NCBI GenBank assembly: GCA_028564705.1
Contig: JAPXFQ010001302.1
Coordinates: 124,001 to 188,000 of the forward strand
DNA: 64,000 nucleotides
Source: Apricaphanius iberus
Taxonomy: Eukaryota > Chordata > Actinopteri > Cyprinodontiformes > Aphaniidae
Reading direction: 5' to 3'
Positions 20,873 to 33,599 of the stretch are shown one piece after another. Position 1 is the stretch's first letter. Each line of letters starts with the position of its first letter. The position numbers were made by a program, and so were the translations under genes. Under the pieces are notes generated by a model. That model worked only from the letters and a program-made list of their open reading frames with translations. It ran no database searches and was not told the origin of the DNA.

Positions 20873-21852
20873 AGTCCATTCACCACTTACTATAATTTGC
20901 AAGTTTCTTTCATAGTTTATATTGATACATTTCAGTTTCATCTCAAGCTGGTATCGTCATAACCCAACATTAAGGAAGTTTAAAAGGACTAGACCGAAGC
21001 AAAAGCTTTTAAGTGCAGACCCCCTTGTTCATATAAATTACATTTGCATTTCATGATCTTACAATTAGACATTAGATTTATATTAGATTTCAACAATTCT
21101 GAGCATACTTTATCCGTTTCAAAACACAATTATATGCATATACATGTTTGTGAGTTAACTTTATCCTAATGTAGTTGCAAATAGCCATATACAAAGCAGA
21201 ATTAGCTTGACAATTATCAGGACTGACAAACAGAGGTTTTAGCTGCATTTCACTGCATTTTGAACACATGCTAATAATTATAATTACAATTAAATTTAGT
21301 GTTATTTATCATTACAAGTATCCTACTTGTCATTGTCAGTTAATATCAGATATATTTAACTCCCAGCAATTTTTTAGAAAGGTGACAAGAGTGGAAGGCC
21401 AACAATGTACAGCACCCAAGAACGGCCAAAGACAGGTTGACTTAGCTGTAGAAGGCCACAGCAGCCCCAGGGAGACAATCAAAAGGCACCACCTCAGGGC
21501 AGCCCTATATTGTACCCCGCATAGAGGTGGGTCTTCAGTGAGGCACTAGAATAGAAGCTACGGACACCCCACCAAACTGCCTGAACATGACATTGGATGT
21601 GTTTGCAGTAAAATGTTGATCTATGGTGTGAAGGAATCACAGCAATCTGTTTAGCTTCATGGGGTTTAAGGTAAATCATAAGAATCACTTAACTAACAGA
21701 GATGGCTGCATGGACACTTTCATTTTAAGCAAGACACAATGTTGTATCATTCCAGTTCTGTGTGAGTCTTACCTGCTAGCTCTGGATTTGAAGTGTAGAA
21801 AAGACTGTAAAGAGTATTATTTCTAAAAGCAAAGGGAATCTATTGTGGCAAC

Positions 21853-22229
21853 TAGGGCTGGGCGATAATGAAAATACAATACTCACGATTATTTCACTAT
21901 ATTGAATGATCTCGATTTTCTATTTGATTTAGTCTTATCAAAACAACATTAAAAAAAAAATATATATATAGCCTTCACTATTGCTTAAACATTTTTCTCC
22001 AGCCGTACACTTTTGACACAGCGCTTTTGTTTTACCTACTAGCATGGATGCAGCTTTTAAGTAACACATTTTTTCTGTGACTTGACTGGGCAGTTAGCTT
22101 GACAACAAGGCAATGCTTCAGCTTGATGGGTCAGTTGGCATAACGAATAAAACACACCCCACGATTAATTGCGATCAAGCTTTTTAATATCAGGATTTCC
22201 ATTAAAATTTGATTAATCGCCCAGCCCAG
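21853..22229. mobile_element. hAT-type MITE with perfect 8-bp target duplication
   Basis: 377 bp with inverted ends TAGGGCTGGGCGAT and ATCGCCCAGCCCAG, flanked on both sides by GTGGCAAC (21845-21852 and 22230-22237). The eight-base duplication and CAG-type ends point to the hAT superfamily. The interior is AT-rich and non-coding. Confidence 0.88.
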
Positions 22230-23020
22230 GTGGCAACAGGCAGCAGAAAAAAAATACTCTACTTTTATCAAAGCATATAGAGATGGTAAAATACACTCAG
22301 CGCTAGGCTAAAAATATCAAATGTAAGTACCAAATATTGGCTGGATGAGCGACAGCAGGGAAGGACCTTGAACAAGAGCAAAGAAAAATATATCTGTGTA
22401 TATCTAGAGCAGATTATCTCTGTTGTTTTTCTACAATCATAAGGAGGGTTGTAGAAAAAGTTAATTCTTACCCTGCATCACAGAAACCCATGCCACAACC
22501 TTAGCAGTCACTGTTTGAGACACGACACAACAAATAATTCATGCACAAAAACACAGTTATGTTCATCAAACTGACCACCAAGTCTCTAATCAATGAAATC
22601 TTAAAGAAATATTGACCATTACAAAAATCAGAAAATAAGCTCATGAATATAGAATGAAGTTATTGTTTGTTTTGTTTATTTATAGGCTATTCTGATTTTG
22701 TTTTATTATGGGGATTAATACACATAAAAAGAAAGTGATTCGGTCTTAAGCAATGTTTTGTAAATAAGAAATACAAATCAATCTACATGTTCCTCACTCA
22801 GTGTTTGATCATTCACTTATTTCCTAACTCATTTTTGCAACTCAGTTGGCATATTAGTATGTATTATTGTATTTTTAAAATGTTGTTTAATGAAATACCT
22901 TCCAGAGGCTGAATTTATACCACTGTTGTTTTAGACCAATCAGCATATGACTGTGTACACAGATAGTGATTTTATCACCAAGGTCTGCCTTGTTTCTACT
23001 AAGCACTCAGGGTTTCCCAC

Positions 23021-23215
23021 CTTCTCCTGCATTATGTGCAAGGATGGAACGGACTCGGGTCTGCTTCCCCTCTGAGTTTTTTCCAGAACAGGTGTTGGAG
23101 CAGAATGACCAGGGAGTCCAAGGGCTTAGAGCACAGTCCTTGGAGCAGGGGACCTCACAGATGCTGGGCATTGGGAGGATGGCATCCCGGCAAAGTTGTT
23201 TCTCCACTTTTTCAC
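23021..23215 (-). CDS. thsd7a: THSD7A exon (third in window)
   Basis: Minus strand, 195 nt, acceptor TCTACATCCAG and donor GTGGGA, phase 1 to phase 1. It encodes GEKVEKQLCRDAILPMPSIC, EVPCSKDCALSPWTPWSFC, SNTCSGKNSEGKQTRVRSIL and AHNAGEG. The classic TSP1 signature is visible: the WTPWSFC tryptophan/cysteine block (WSxW type, a C-mannosylation and glycosaminoglycan-binding surface in the family) and the KQTRVR strand. Its final G joins GA of the next exon to give Gly. Confidence 0.94.
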
Positions 23216-23796
23216 CTGGATGTAGAAAGAAGAAAATCTGGTTTTAGGTATTAAAGATACCAATCTTCCGCATCAGATATGATGGAAAATTAGTGCCAAT
23301 TTAAAAAATGTAGATGTCAGCAGCAATTTTTAGGCTGGATGGCTGACAGCATCACATCAAATTTATTCTCTCAATTTTCTAAGAAATTTTGAATTGCTAC
23401 TGGAATGTTTTTGTAACTCGGAGAGTTGTACGCAAAGCCATTTTGTTATTTTTATGTTGTGAAACACAAAAAATAAATATAGGAAGTTGGCGTTGGCTGC
23501 TTAGTCAAGAGTGTTTTTCTAAAACCTCAGCATTCCCAGCTTTAGGGCTGAGTGTAGAACTCAGAGTGGAAAGGTGTTGATGCCTTACATAGTAGCCAAC
23601 AGTCATTTAATCAATAAAGAGTTATGTTTAGCATCAGCTAAGATCAGGATATGTTTGACCTAAAACATAAAATAAATGACAGTTCTTTCCCTTTAGATCT
23701 TCTAACCATATTGCTTATTTACATAAAAGGCAGCTGTTATTTCAGTGCAGCTTATCATCAAACATAATAGTGGTGGTTCTCAATTATTTTCTGCCA

Positions 23797-25361
23797 GTCT
23801 ACCGTTGTTTGTGTGACGATTGATTTATTTTTTAATGATTCTTCCACGCCAGCAGCCTGATGATGGTTTTAAGTTTAATATGAAAAACAGTGGGAGTTTG
23901 CATTGCCGGCAGTAAGTCGGACTCGTTTCCAGTGAGAGTAGGACTCCGCCAAGGTTGCCCTTTGTCACCGGTCCTGTTCATAACGTTTATGGACAGGATT
24001 TCTAGGCGCAGCCAAGGCGTGGAGGGGATCCGTTTTAGTGACCTCAGGATCGGGTCTCTGCTTTTCGCAGATCATGTGGTCTTGTTGGCTTCATCTGAAC
24101 GTGATCTACAGCTCTCGTTGGAGTGGTTCGCAGCCGAGTGTGAAGCAGCTGGGATAAGGATCAGCACCTCCCAATCCGAGACCATGGTCTTGAGCCACAA
24201 AAGGGTAGAGTGCCTTCTCAGGGTCGGGGATGAGGTCCTTCCTCAACTGGAGGAGTTTTGGTATCTGGGGGTCTTGTTCACGAATGAGGGAAAAGTGGAG
24301 CGGGAGATCGATGGACGGATTGGGTAAGGCGTCTGCAATTATGCGGGCGCTGTAACGGTCTGTCGTGGTTAAGAGAGAGCTGAGCCGAAAGGCAAAGCTC
24401 TCAATTTAACGGTCGATCTACGTTCCTACCCTCATCTATGGTAACGAACGCTGGGGGGTGACCGAAAGAACTAGATCGGGGATACAGGCGGCTGAAATGA
24501 GTTTTCTCCATAGGGTGGCTGGGCTCTCCCTTAGAGATAGGGTGAGAAGCTCGGTCACCCGGAGGGGGCTCAGAGTAGAGCCGCTGCTCCTCCACATCGA
24601 GAGGAACCAGTTGAGGTGGCTCGGGCATCTGGTCAGGGTGCCTCCTGGTGAGGTGTTCTGGGCAAGTCCCACCGGGAGGAGACCCAGGGGAAGACCCAGG
24701 ACTCGCTGGAGGGATTATGTCTCCCAGCTGGCCTGGGAACGCCTTGGGATTTCTCCCGAGGAGCTGGCCCAAGTAATTGGGGAGAGGGAGGTCTGGGTCT
24801 CTTTGCTTAGGCTACTGCCCCCGCGACCCGACCCCGGATAAGCGGAAGATGATGGATGGATGAATGGATGGATGGATGAAAAACAATACAAAACATGCCT
24901 CTTACGGCTTTCAACTTTTACTAATTGAATGAAGATACAATTTTCAAAATCTGTTAACACACTGCAGCGGATGTTTTAATGAAACATCAATCAGATGAAA
25001 ACATCGCTAATATATTAATTAATATTTCATATCTAGCAATCTTCAAACTAGACTCCAGTTTATGGTTATTGTCCAAGGCAATTCTAAGAACAAACTGACA
25101 ACCATACACTTGAAAATACATTTGTCGGAGAAGCAGCTGAAACCATTTGTTTGCCGTTTTCTCACAGAATTCCACAAGTAATGGATTATGGGCGATACAC
25201 TTGCAAGCCCCCATTGGTGCAGACTTCAGCGAAGTGAGGAGCGAGAGTGCCAGGGGCCGGATTCTCCGTTCTGGAGAATCGGGACACCCTACGCACTTGC
25301 GCCCCTCGATGGGAACGCGCAATTGAAGTGCACGAGGGTGCAAGTGCGAGTATTGGGACAG
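23797..25361 (+). repeat. Repeat family S, copy 1, split by an RTE LINE
   Basis: Two parts, 23797-23889 and 24886-25361, together match the continuous copy at 53373-53952 (shared 'atgattcttcca', 'caatcttcaaactagactcc', 'aatcgggacaccctacgcac', 'aattgaagtgcac', 'attgggacaggg'). The right part is CpG-rich with internal short inverted motifs. No coding region or clear terminal inverted repeats are recognised. It may be a non-autonomous DNA element. Confidence 0.8.
23890..24875 (+). mobile_element. RTE-clade (Rex3/Expander-like) LINE, 5'-truncated
   Basis: 986 bp flanked by a perfect 10-bp target duplication ATGAAAAACA (23880-23889 and 24876-24885), ending in a (GATG)n-type tail, as in fish RTE elements. 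It encodes the RT from its catalytic region onward in one frame (23890-24327): VRVGLRQGCPLSPVLFITFM, then SLLFADHVVLLASSERDL, where the second Asp of the FADD box is His. After a shift near 24330 the C-terminal part continues: IQAAEMSFLHRVAGLSLRDR and RPRGRPRTRWRDYVSQLAWE. It is dead on arrival by 5' truncation and further decayed. Confidence 0.9.
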
Positions 25362-25365
25362 GGCC

Positions 25366-26955
25366 TAAATAAGGAACCTTCCGCCGGAAGTGAATCCTTC
25401 TTCAAACAGGGGCTCGGCCAGCTCGCATACGATGATCAGGTGAATCGCAAAAATTGCTAAAAAAGAGCCCTTGTCTTATCCTCAAAGCCTGCCGAAACAT
25501 TCCCTGGGTTGCAGACTTCCGGGAGAGGAGATCTGGGAGCTGACCTTCCTGAACCAGCCAAAACCGCATTCAATCACCGCCACAGAGCCAAGAAGTGTTG
25601 GATTCCTGGTTGGAAAAAGCTGCCAAAAGTACAGTTCAGTGAAGGAAATTTGGAGCTGATTGCTGCTTAGCCAAATCAGAGGATGAGCTACCTGCTTCTC
25701 CAACGGCCGTGAGGTTCACTGTTAAATAGCTACTGCAGCCATTGTTAGCCACAAATCTAACGTCTTCTGATACCCCCTCATCAACACAGAGAAGTCTGGA
25801 GAACTTTAAACGTTATATAAGGTCTGTTCTGGGCAGAGGCAAAAATAGTTTAGGATAACTAAGATTTAAGGGTTGTGTTTCACTGGGATTTGTTACTGTG
25901 GGTAATAGTTTATCTTCTCTTTGTTTGGGTACAGACAGGCAGTCAGCCTGAAGTTTAAAAAGTGTTTTAAAAGATTTTCCTGACCGAGAGTCCTTTAGAT
26001 CCTGCAATTTGAGTTACTCAATGCAACAGGAGTTTCCTTTTCTTTGTTTAATGTTCAGTAAATGTATTAGTGGCTCCAAACCTTGCCACGTGGGTTACCC
26101 AGAAGATACATGCTAAGATAACCCCAACATGTCTGGTTTAGGCCTGCACGGTGTTAAAATAGAAATTTGTTCAAAGCTGATTGTTTAAGAACAGAAAATT
26201 AATCTCAGCCGTGTTTGAACCCACCTTCCTGCATTAAAATACTGGAACTAGATTGTTTACTGCCATGATCAATTTATAAAGAAGTAATCTTCCAAAGTCA
26301 ATGACTTCTTATCCAGCAAATTTTTAAACAAAGCATTTCTTAATCCAAAGAATGTTTTCTTTTCTTTTACGTTTATTGGTTTAGGCATAAATCAATGGTA
26401 CTAATTAGTTAAACTAATCACAATTAGTAAGCTAATTTAGCTTTAATTCCAGCTTTCTAAAATAACCCATGGTCTTTTAAAGCAGTTTCAGTTTCAGACT
26501 TGTCCAGAACTGTGACATCAGAATTTATGGTTTTTATGTTTATTGCAATTTTTATCAATTCATTGTGTTATTTGTTTATTCATTTGTTTTGATCAGGAAT
26601 GTGTTTTGTCCTAGCTTGGGTGATTAAATGTTTGTCTTTTTCTTCTTTTGTAAATAAACTTTTGTATTTTGGAAATTCACTGGTTGTCTGTTATTCAGCA
26701 TACATAGATAGTAGCAAGGTTTATGTTCAACACACGTATAGAATCCATTCCTTCATCTGTTTATTCACCTCAGCCACATCTGGGCGGGTACTAAACACGG
26801 ATGATATATTTGGCTATTAATAATATTTCCTAACTCCAGTCTGGTGGTGCTCCGTTTATCATAATTTTCAATAAATTATTAATCTTATTGATTTCTATAA
26901 GCAATCCTTTAACAACTAATAGCCAAATAGCTGCATTTCCTCCAAATAACCAACA
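25366..26955. other. Intronic sequence, no recognised feature
   Basis: THSD7A intron between the second and third window exons. ORFs present are short, lack splice support or domains, and show no similarity that I recognise. Composition is AT-rich after 26100. Confidence 0.4.
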
Positions 26956-26957
26956 TA

Positions 26958-28540
26958 CAGTGGGGTAAAAAAGTATTTAGTCAGCCTCCGATTGGGCAAG
27001 TTCTCCCACTTAAAATGATGACAGAGGTCAGCAATTTTCATCATAGGTACACTTCAACTGTGAGAGACAGAATGTGGAAAAAAATCCAGGAATTCACATT
27101 GTAGGATTTTTAAAGAATTTATTTGTAAATTATGGTGGAAAATAAGTATTTGGTCAATAACAAAAATTCAACTCAATACTTTGTAATATAACCTTTGTTG
27201 GCAATAACAGAGGTCAAACGATTACTATAGGTCTTTACCAGGTTTGCACACACAGTAGCTGGTATTTTGGCCCATTCCTCCATGCAGATCTTCTCGAGAG
27301 CAGTGATGTTTTGGGGCTGTCGCCGAGCAACACGGACTTTCAACTCCCTCCACAGATTTTCTATGGGGTTGAGGTCTGGAGACTGGCTAGGCCACTCCAG
27401 GACTTTCAAATGCTTCTTACGGAGCCACTCCTTCGTTGCCCGGGCGGTGTGTTTGGGATCATTGTCATGTTGGAAGACCCAGCCACGTTTCATCTTCAAA
27501 GCTCTCACTGATGGAAGGAGGTTTTGGCTCAAAATCTCACGATACATGGCCCCATTCATTCTTTCCTTAACACGGATCAGTCGTCCTGTCCCCTTAGCAG
27601 AAAAACAGCCCCAAAGCATGATGTTTCCACCCCCATGCTTCACAGTAGGTATGGTGTTCTTGGGATGCAACTCAGTATTCTTCTTCCTCCAAACACGACG
27701 AGTTGAGTTTATACCAAAAAGTTCTACTTTGGTTTCATCTGACCACATGACATTCTCCCAATCCTCTGCTGTATCATCCATGTGCTCTCTGGCAAACTTC
27801 AGACGGGCCTGGACATGCACTGGCTTAAGCAGGGGGACACGTCTGGCACTGCAGGATTTGATTCCCTGTCGTTGTAGTGTGTTACTGATGGTAACCTTTG
27901 TTACTTTGGTCCCAGCTCTCTGCAGGTCATTCACCAGGTCCCCCCGTGTGGTTCTGGGATTTTTGCTCACCGTTCTCATGATCATTTTGACCCCACGGGA
28001 TGAGATCTTGCGTGGAGCCCCAGATCGAGGGAGATTATCAGTGGTCTTGTATGTCTTCCATTTTCTGATAATTGCTCCCACAGTTGATTTTTTCACACCA
28101 AGCTGCTTGCTTATTGTAGATTCACTCTTCCCAGTCAGGTGCAGGTCTACAATTATCTTCCTGGTGTCCTTAGAAAGCTCTTTGGTCTTGGCCATAGTGG
28201 AGGCTGTGGACAGGTGTCTTTTATACAGCTAACGAGTTCAAACAGGTGCCATTAATATAGGTAACGAGTGGAGGACAGAAGAGCTTCTTAAAGAAGAAGT
28301 TACAGGTCTGTGAGAGCCAGAGATCCTCCTTGTTTGAAGTGACCAAATACTTATTTTCCACCATAATTTACAAATAAATTCTATAAAAATCCTACAATGT
28401 GAATTCCTGGATTTATTTTTTCAAATTCTGTCTCTCACAGTTGAAGTGTACCTATGATGAAAATTACTGACCTCTATCATTATTTTAAGTGGGAGAACTT
28501 GCACAATCGGTGGCTGACTAAATACTTTTTTGCCCCACTG
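26958..28540 (-). mobile_element. Tc1-like transposon, nearly intact
   Basis: 1583 bp flanked by TA (26956-26957 and 28541-28542). The ends are inverted, CAGTGGGGTAAAAAAGTATT at the left with its partner ...CTTTTTTGCCCCACTG at the right. The inverted region extends about 200 bp, including 'aagtgggagaacttgc' and 'attatggtggaaaataagta'. A single uninterrupted transposase ORF is inside. The long arms differ by only a handful of bases, so insertion was fairly recent. Confidence 0.95.
27173..28195 (-). CDS. Tc1-family transposase, full-length ORF
   Basis: 340 codons without interruption, the usual Tc1 length, starting [20 protein letters not shown]. Residues 1-50 form the first helix-turn-helix ([20 protein letters not shown]). 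GAPRKIS at 59-65 is the GRPR-like linker (Ala replaces Arg). The second helix-turn-helix follows to about 115. The DD34E catalytic triad is present: Asp153 in [12 protein letters not shown], Asp244 in [11 protein letters not shown] and Glu279 in [14 protein letters not shown], with 34 residues between the last two. The protein would bind its own terminal repeats in the nucleus and cut-and-paste the element at TA. The 321-aa ORF on the opposite strand is a shadow. Activity is possible but unproven. Confidence 0.95.
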   Translation of the reverse strand: MAKTKELSKDTRKIIVDLHLTGKSESTISKQLGVKKSTVGAIIRKWKTYKTTDNLPRSGAPRKISSRGVKMIMRTVSKNPRTTRGDLVNDLQRAGTKVTKVTISNTLQRQGIKSCSARRVPLLKPVHVQARLKFAREHMDDTAEDWENVMWSDETKVELFGINSTRRVWRKKNTELHPKNTIPTVKHGGGNIMLWGCFSAKGTGRLIRVKERMNGAMYREILSQNLLPSVRALKMKRGWVFQHDNDPKHTARATKEWLRKKHLKVLEWPSQSPDLNPIENLWRELKVRVARRQPQNITALEKICMEEWAKIPATVCANLVKTYSNRLTSVIANKGYITKY

Positions 28541-28542
28541 TA

Positions 28543-30900
28543 AGTATAGTGACTACGAAAAAAGATTAATTAAAAAAGTTGCAACTACTGCAAATGGTTG
28601 CAGCTTATTTTATTGTTTTAGGTCTTACAATGATTTCTAAGTTCATTTTATTCACTCAGTGGGTAACAATTAATCCAGACTGCTCAGCCTGTGTGAAACT
28701 CAAACTGATTCAATGGGATGTGCGTTTTTAGACTAAACTGTTACATTCAAAGCTTTTTTAAACTGAACATTGGTTGCTTGTGAGCTTCATCAGCTACATA
28801 ATGTCCTCTATGTCACCTGCACTGTTTTTCTTTTCAACTCTAAAGGCATATGAAATCCATTTAATTATTTTAGAAATGCTTTATTAAAAAACTTCCACTT
28901 TGTCCATTTAGATTTTTCTGAATTTTACTTTTTCCATTCTAACCATATTTATTCAACCAAAAAGTGTGTAATCATGGTGACTGAAAACAAGTTACCAAAT
29001 AAATAACCGAAGAAATCCATTTACTGTTATTCACAACTAGGTAAACAAATTTAACAGTGATGTTGTTCAAGCATTTCCCCTAATTTTTAAAGAACTAAAA
29101 CATCTCATATGCAAAGAATCTCATAATTTTCATTAAAAAAAAATCTCTCACCACCAAATCAAGTCTCATAAAGAGACCTGGAAACAGTAAATATTTGTAT
29201 TAATTCCACATTGATCAAGACCTTTATAAATGTTTATTTCCTGTTCCTTCCCAGACTCCAGAGAAATACATGCACGTCAGTGCTTTTGTGTTAAGCAGGC
29301 TTCCTGCAGTGCTACATTTGCATTGTTTGCAGGGGGCTGTTCCCTGAATGGACATAGATCTTGTGTCTTCTCATTTCTGATGGGACCCTTCACTATCACC
29401 ATGAGCTGACAGAACTCATATATAGGTAGTTCTCCCAATTTATAAACATCTCTGACCTTTGCACTAAACTTCAAGTGTTTTTTTGGTGGCGTTTCAGTTG
29501 TTTTTTTCTCTATATGTCATTAGTCTACCTGCATGTAGAGGAGGGCTATGAACCCCGGTAAAAAAAACAGGCAGCCTTATAGGAGTGGCAGCCACCTGAT
29601 CACTACAGGAACAGTGTTTCATTGTGTATTCATTTTTGTTTGTTAAAGTGTAACTAAACCCCAAAACAAAATTTTTGGGGTTATAAACTGTATACATGGG
29701 TCTTTACCAATGCAATCTTTCAGTTTTAGGGTATTTTTTTGACATTTTTGTGTAAACTTGTTAAAGTTTAAATTTTTGGGTCTACAATCGTCTTTGTGCT
29801 GCCGCTCATCGTCAATGCGTGGCTACAACATTTGAATTTTGTGGTTAGTTGAGAGCGGTACATGACCGTCTCCCAGACCACACCCCCACGTCACCCCGTG
29901 CTAACAGGCAGGCACAAGGGGGCGGGGTGGGGGGTGCTCTGGCGCCCCCCTGGCCATCCCTCCATGCCCCAACATTTGAGAAGCGCTGCATTATAGTCAT
30001 CTCAATAAGAATTTGCTCTTTCAAATTAAAGTTGTGCTTTCTCATTGGAACATTTAAAAATCACATAATATCTAAATGGCTTTATTCATTTACATTTTAT
30101 TCCTAAACACCTAAATCAAAGAAATCATTGGATGAGTCTTAGTTTTTCTCTCACACATTTCCTGTTTTTATTTTGTTTAATTAACGATTATGGTCAAATA
30201 TTTGCTGTATGTTTTTGTACAGTTGTTAGAGGCCAAACTTTTTAAACATCAGATGATACCTCTATTACAATACCATATCAAGTTTATTTATAGAGCACGC
30301 TTTATGTTAGCTGAGAGCTGACCAACGTACATCCCAGGAACACCTTTCCCTTTTATTTCATACCAAATTTTATTAAGTATGATTTTTTTTCACTCTTTGA
30401 TTATATTGAATTAACATTTAAACAAAAGTAACTTCCTGTAGTTTTAGATATTAAGACATTTTTGCTTAGGGGTTAGGAACAAAATACCAGGAGACTTGGG
30501 AAATTATTTTAATTTCAGTCAACATTTTAAATGAAACTACTTCTTAGATATATTCTTAAATATTTTGACAGGTCCCACCTATTGATAGAATATTGACTTT
30601 GACAAATCAAAGCAGGAGTCTTTAAAGTAATTTACCAATCATTTCCTTTATTCTGGATCTTGCCGTTGGAAAGTTTCAAAACACACTGCTCCATGGCGTA
30701 CTTTGTCATGCAGACATGAAAATTGGCACACTTGTAGGTGCCTGTACCCAAGACCTACCTAAAACCCTTAAAATGTAATAGTCCAGAACTCACAGGATGT
30801 CAGTCATTTGAATTGCAGAATCTCTGAAGAAAGTTGCGATATTGACCTCGTTATTGATGTTCACGGCCTCCACATTTGATCAAACTCCTCCTAGAGATTT
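28543..30900. other. Intronic sequence, no gene
   Basis: AT-rich THSD7A intron. One GC-rich patch at about 29845-29965 ('cacaagggggcggggtgggg') is an isolated repeat fragment of unknown type. Nothing else is supported. Confidence 0.4.
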
Positions 30901-30921
30901 TGGCCAATCGGCTTGTTAATA

Positions 30922-31165
30922 AAAATGGCTCAGGAGGAAGGATCTTGTCTTGTAACCCGGAGGGTTGCCAGTTTGAATCCCGACTCAGTATCTCAGTTGT
31001 TGTGTCCTTGGTCAAGACACTTCAGTGGCTACAGTTTAGTTTGCCACCACCAGTGTGTGAGTTTGAAAGGGAATGGATGAATGACTGAATGCAGTATGAA
31101 GCCCTTTGGGGTCCTCTGGACTAGCTAAAGCACTACACATGTAAAGGCAATTTATCATTTAATAG
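30922..31165 (+). repeat. tRNA-derived SINE, degenerate
   Basis: Has an A-box-like 'ggctcaggaggaag' and a B-box-like 'gggttgccagtttgaatccc', followed by the SINE body 'gtccttggtcaagacactt', 'gtgtgtgagtttg', 'gaatggatgaatgact', 'gaagccctttgggg' and 'aaagcactacaca'. This order is characteristic of an abundant teleost SINE family. It is not a functional tRNA. Confidence 0.75.
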
Positions 31166-31170
31166 GAGAC

Positions 31171-32655
31171 TGGCTGCTGAGATGCTGATATGTTCTGTAT
31201 TGATCTGAATTGAAAAGCTGTCTTCACCCCCTTTGCTTCATTCATCACATTGAATTGTAACTAATCCTTTCTCTGAAAAGCCTTATCTAAGAAAATCTTA
31301 TTGTGATTGGCTAAAAGATCTCCAAGAAGTGAATCCAATGACTTTTCAAAGACCCCAGGGAAAAATAGGTCTAGTTCCGTCAGAGGCAGACAACAAGGAA
31401 TCAATACCAGGCCAGTTAACAGCAGCTCTGTAAGACGACGTATATGGGAAAAAGGAACTGCTGACAACCAAAGATGCATATAACTAGCGTTAATCAAAGA
31501 CCTTCAATTTATTTAATAGAAAACATTGAAGGGTCTGCTTTCTGATGGGTTTTTTTTTCTTTACCAATTAAAAACAACAAATATTCCTGGTAGAGCTGGC
31601 CTGGATTAACAGAGCAGCCATTCTCCTCTTCAAAGCTCTGCTATTACTAAATGTTAGCTTTCAGAATAAGTTTAAGAATGACAATTTTATGTGTTAAAAG
31701 AAAGGATGTTGCAAAACTGTCACACTTTTGGTAAGTTCTGCCTCATGTTTAATACTGTTTGCTAAACTAACAAATCTGGAGGATGAAGTGTTAACATTTT
31801 GTTTTCATCACAGACCATAGGGACACAGGCATCAGCCAAGAAAACCTCGTAATGAATTTCTAGTGACGACAGTGCATCAGAAACATCCATTTATGTGGTA
31901 GAAACCTGATACATAATCACATTCAGTCATAATGGAGAAAAAAGGAAGGGCTAAATCCAAGAGAGCTGTGTAAATGAGACAATGCTAATTTATTTAACAT
32001 GTATGATACCTTAGAGTGCAATAAAGGAAAGTACAGTATATACGTCTTATAGAAAGCTGAGTACCTCTCACAAGATAGCAGAATAAAACAATAGATGAAT
32101 ACATCTGAAGTAGTCTGCCTTCAGCCAGAGAAAACGTCTAAATGATTCCTGAAAAGCTTCAAGTAATAAAGAATGTTTCCAAGGATGCATGTTTGGGTAG
32201 CAGCAAGTAATCCTCTTCATGTTGAAGTGTTGCACACCATAACCCTTCCAACTTATCTGAAAAAGAGGCTGTCTCTACACTTAAACAGTTTTAAGGTGTA
32301 CAGACAGCTGCTTGGTGACTTTTACAAGACAATAAGCACATACACATTTGGTAAAAAAAAATATATTATGGTCAATTTCATGCTATGCTTAATGTGACAA
32401 CTCCTTTCCCTGCCTTAATGTTTGTCAATCTGTTTCTCGGGTAAAGTGGGACTGATATTGAGTCAGCTGTTTGGTTTGGCTTGGAACTGGTTATTTCAAT
32501 TGAGTTTTCAATTCAATTCAGTTTATTTACAAATTGCCAATAAACAACATATGTAATCTCAAGACAAGGTTGTTTTGTAAAAAAACAACAAATTATTAAA
32601 GCCGACTTGCTTAGATGGACCGTTTTTGCAGGGAACAGGCTAGAGCAGCGTTAAG
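31171..32655. other. Intronic sequence, no gene
   Basis: No coding exon or clear element was found. There is a short LINE-tail-like motif ('tcaattcagtttatttac') at about 32510-32540. Confidence 0.35.
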
Positions 32656-33049
32656 CGAGAGTGTTAAATTCTGAGAGATGGACTCAGATGCAGAGGTTGA
32701 TAGATTAATCTTCAATAGCGATTGGGTATTTACACCTGGCAAACAACGAGGAACAACACAAGGGTAGAAATGATGAGGAGCTGGACGTGGAGGCCGACGA
32801 CGATGTAGGCCGACACTGGAGGAGCTTGTTTCTTGGAGGCCGGCGATGCAGAACCTTATGTCTCTGAGGCTGGTGGCAGAACAGGGCCTTGCTGGCTGGC
32901 ATTAGAGCAAAGCCTTGTGGTGTGGAAACCAATGACAGAACAGAATCTTGCAGCGCGGGAGGTGGCGGCAAAGCAGTACCTAGTGTCTCAGAGGTTGGCT
33001 GAGAAGCAGAACATTGTGTCTAGATGGTCGATGATGCAAATTTCTGTGC

Positions 33050-33460
33050 CTGGGACGTTTGCAGTACTGAAGCTTATGTCTTGGAGGCTGGCAGTGCTGA
33101 ACCTTGTGTTTCGGAGGTCGACGGTGCAGAACCTTGTGTCTTGGAGGCCGGCAGTGCAGAGCCTTGTGTCTCGTACGCTGGTGGTGAGGCGGAACCTTGT
33201 GTACCGGAGGCTGGCTGTGAACCAGAAAATTGTGTCTAAATGTCAGACGATGCAAATTTCTGTGCCTGGGGAGGTCTACATTACTGAAGCTTATGTCTCA
33301 AAGGCCGGAGGTACTGAACCTTGTGTCTTTGAAGCCAGCTGTGCTGAACCTTGTGTTTTGGAGGCCGGCGGTGCAGAACCTTGTGTCTCAGAGGCTGGTG
33401 GTGCAGAACTTTTTGTTCCGCAGGCCAGCGATGCAGAACCTTGTGTCTCGATGGCCATCA
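33050..33460. repeat. 30-bp minisatellite array
   Basis: Degenerate 30-bp units of the type 'gtgcagaaccttgtgtcttg' + 'gaggccggcg', about ten or more copies, extending in poorer form from 32840. Read in frame they give a GAEPCVLEAGG-like peptide repeat. Codon-level conservation is not obvious and no start, signal peptide or splice context supports a protein. Confidence 0.75.
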
Positions 33461-33599
33461 GAGCTGAGGCTCGTATGGAGACATACAGAGCTGAAGCTTA
33501 TCATGAGGCAGATGCCAGCGGAGCTGAAGCCTGTCCTGAGGAGGAGGCCGGGAAGCTGAAGGCTGTGCCTGAGGTGAAGGCCTGTAGAGCCGAAGCCTG

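Noticed and set aside
27267..28232. 321-codon plus-strand ORF
   Set aside because: It lies antisense across the full Tc1 transposase and contains no recognisable domain; the minus-strand ORF has the DD34E motifs.
30922..31000. Possible tRNA gene
   Set aside because: A and B boxes are present but no cloverleaf or acceptor stem forms and a SINE body follows.
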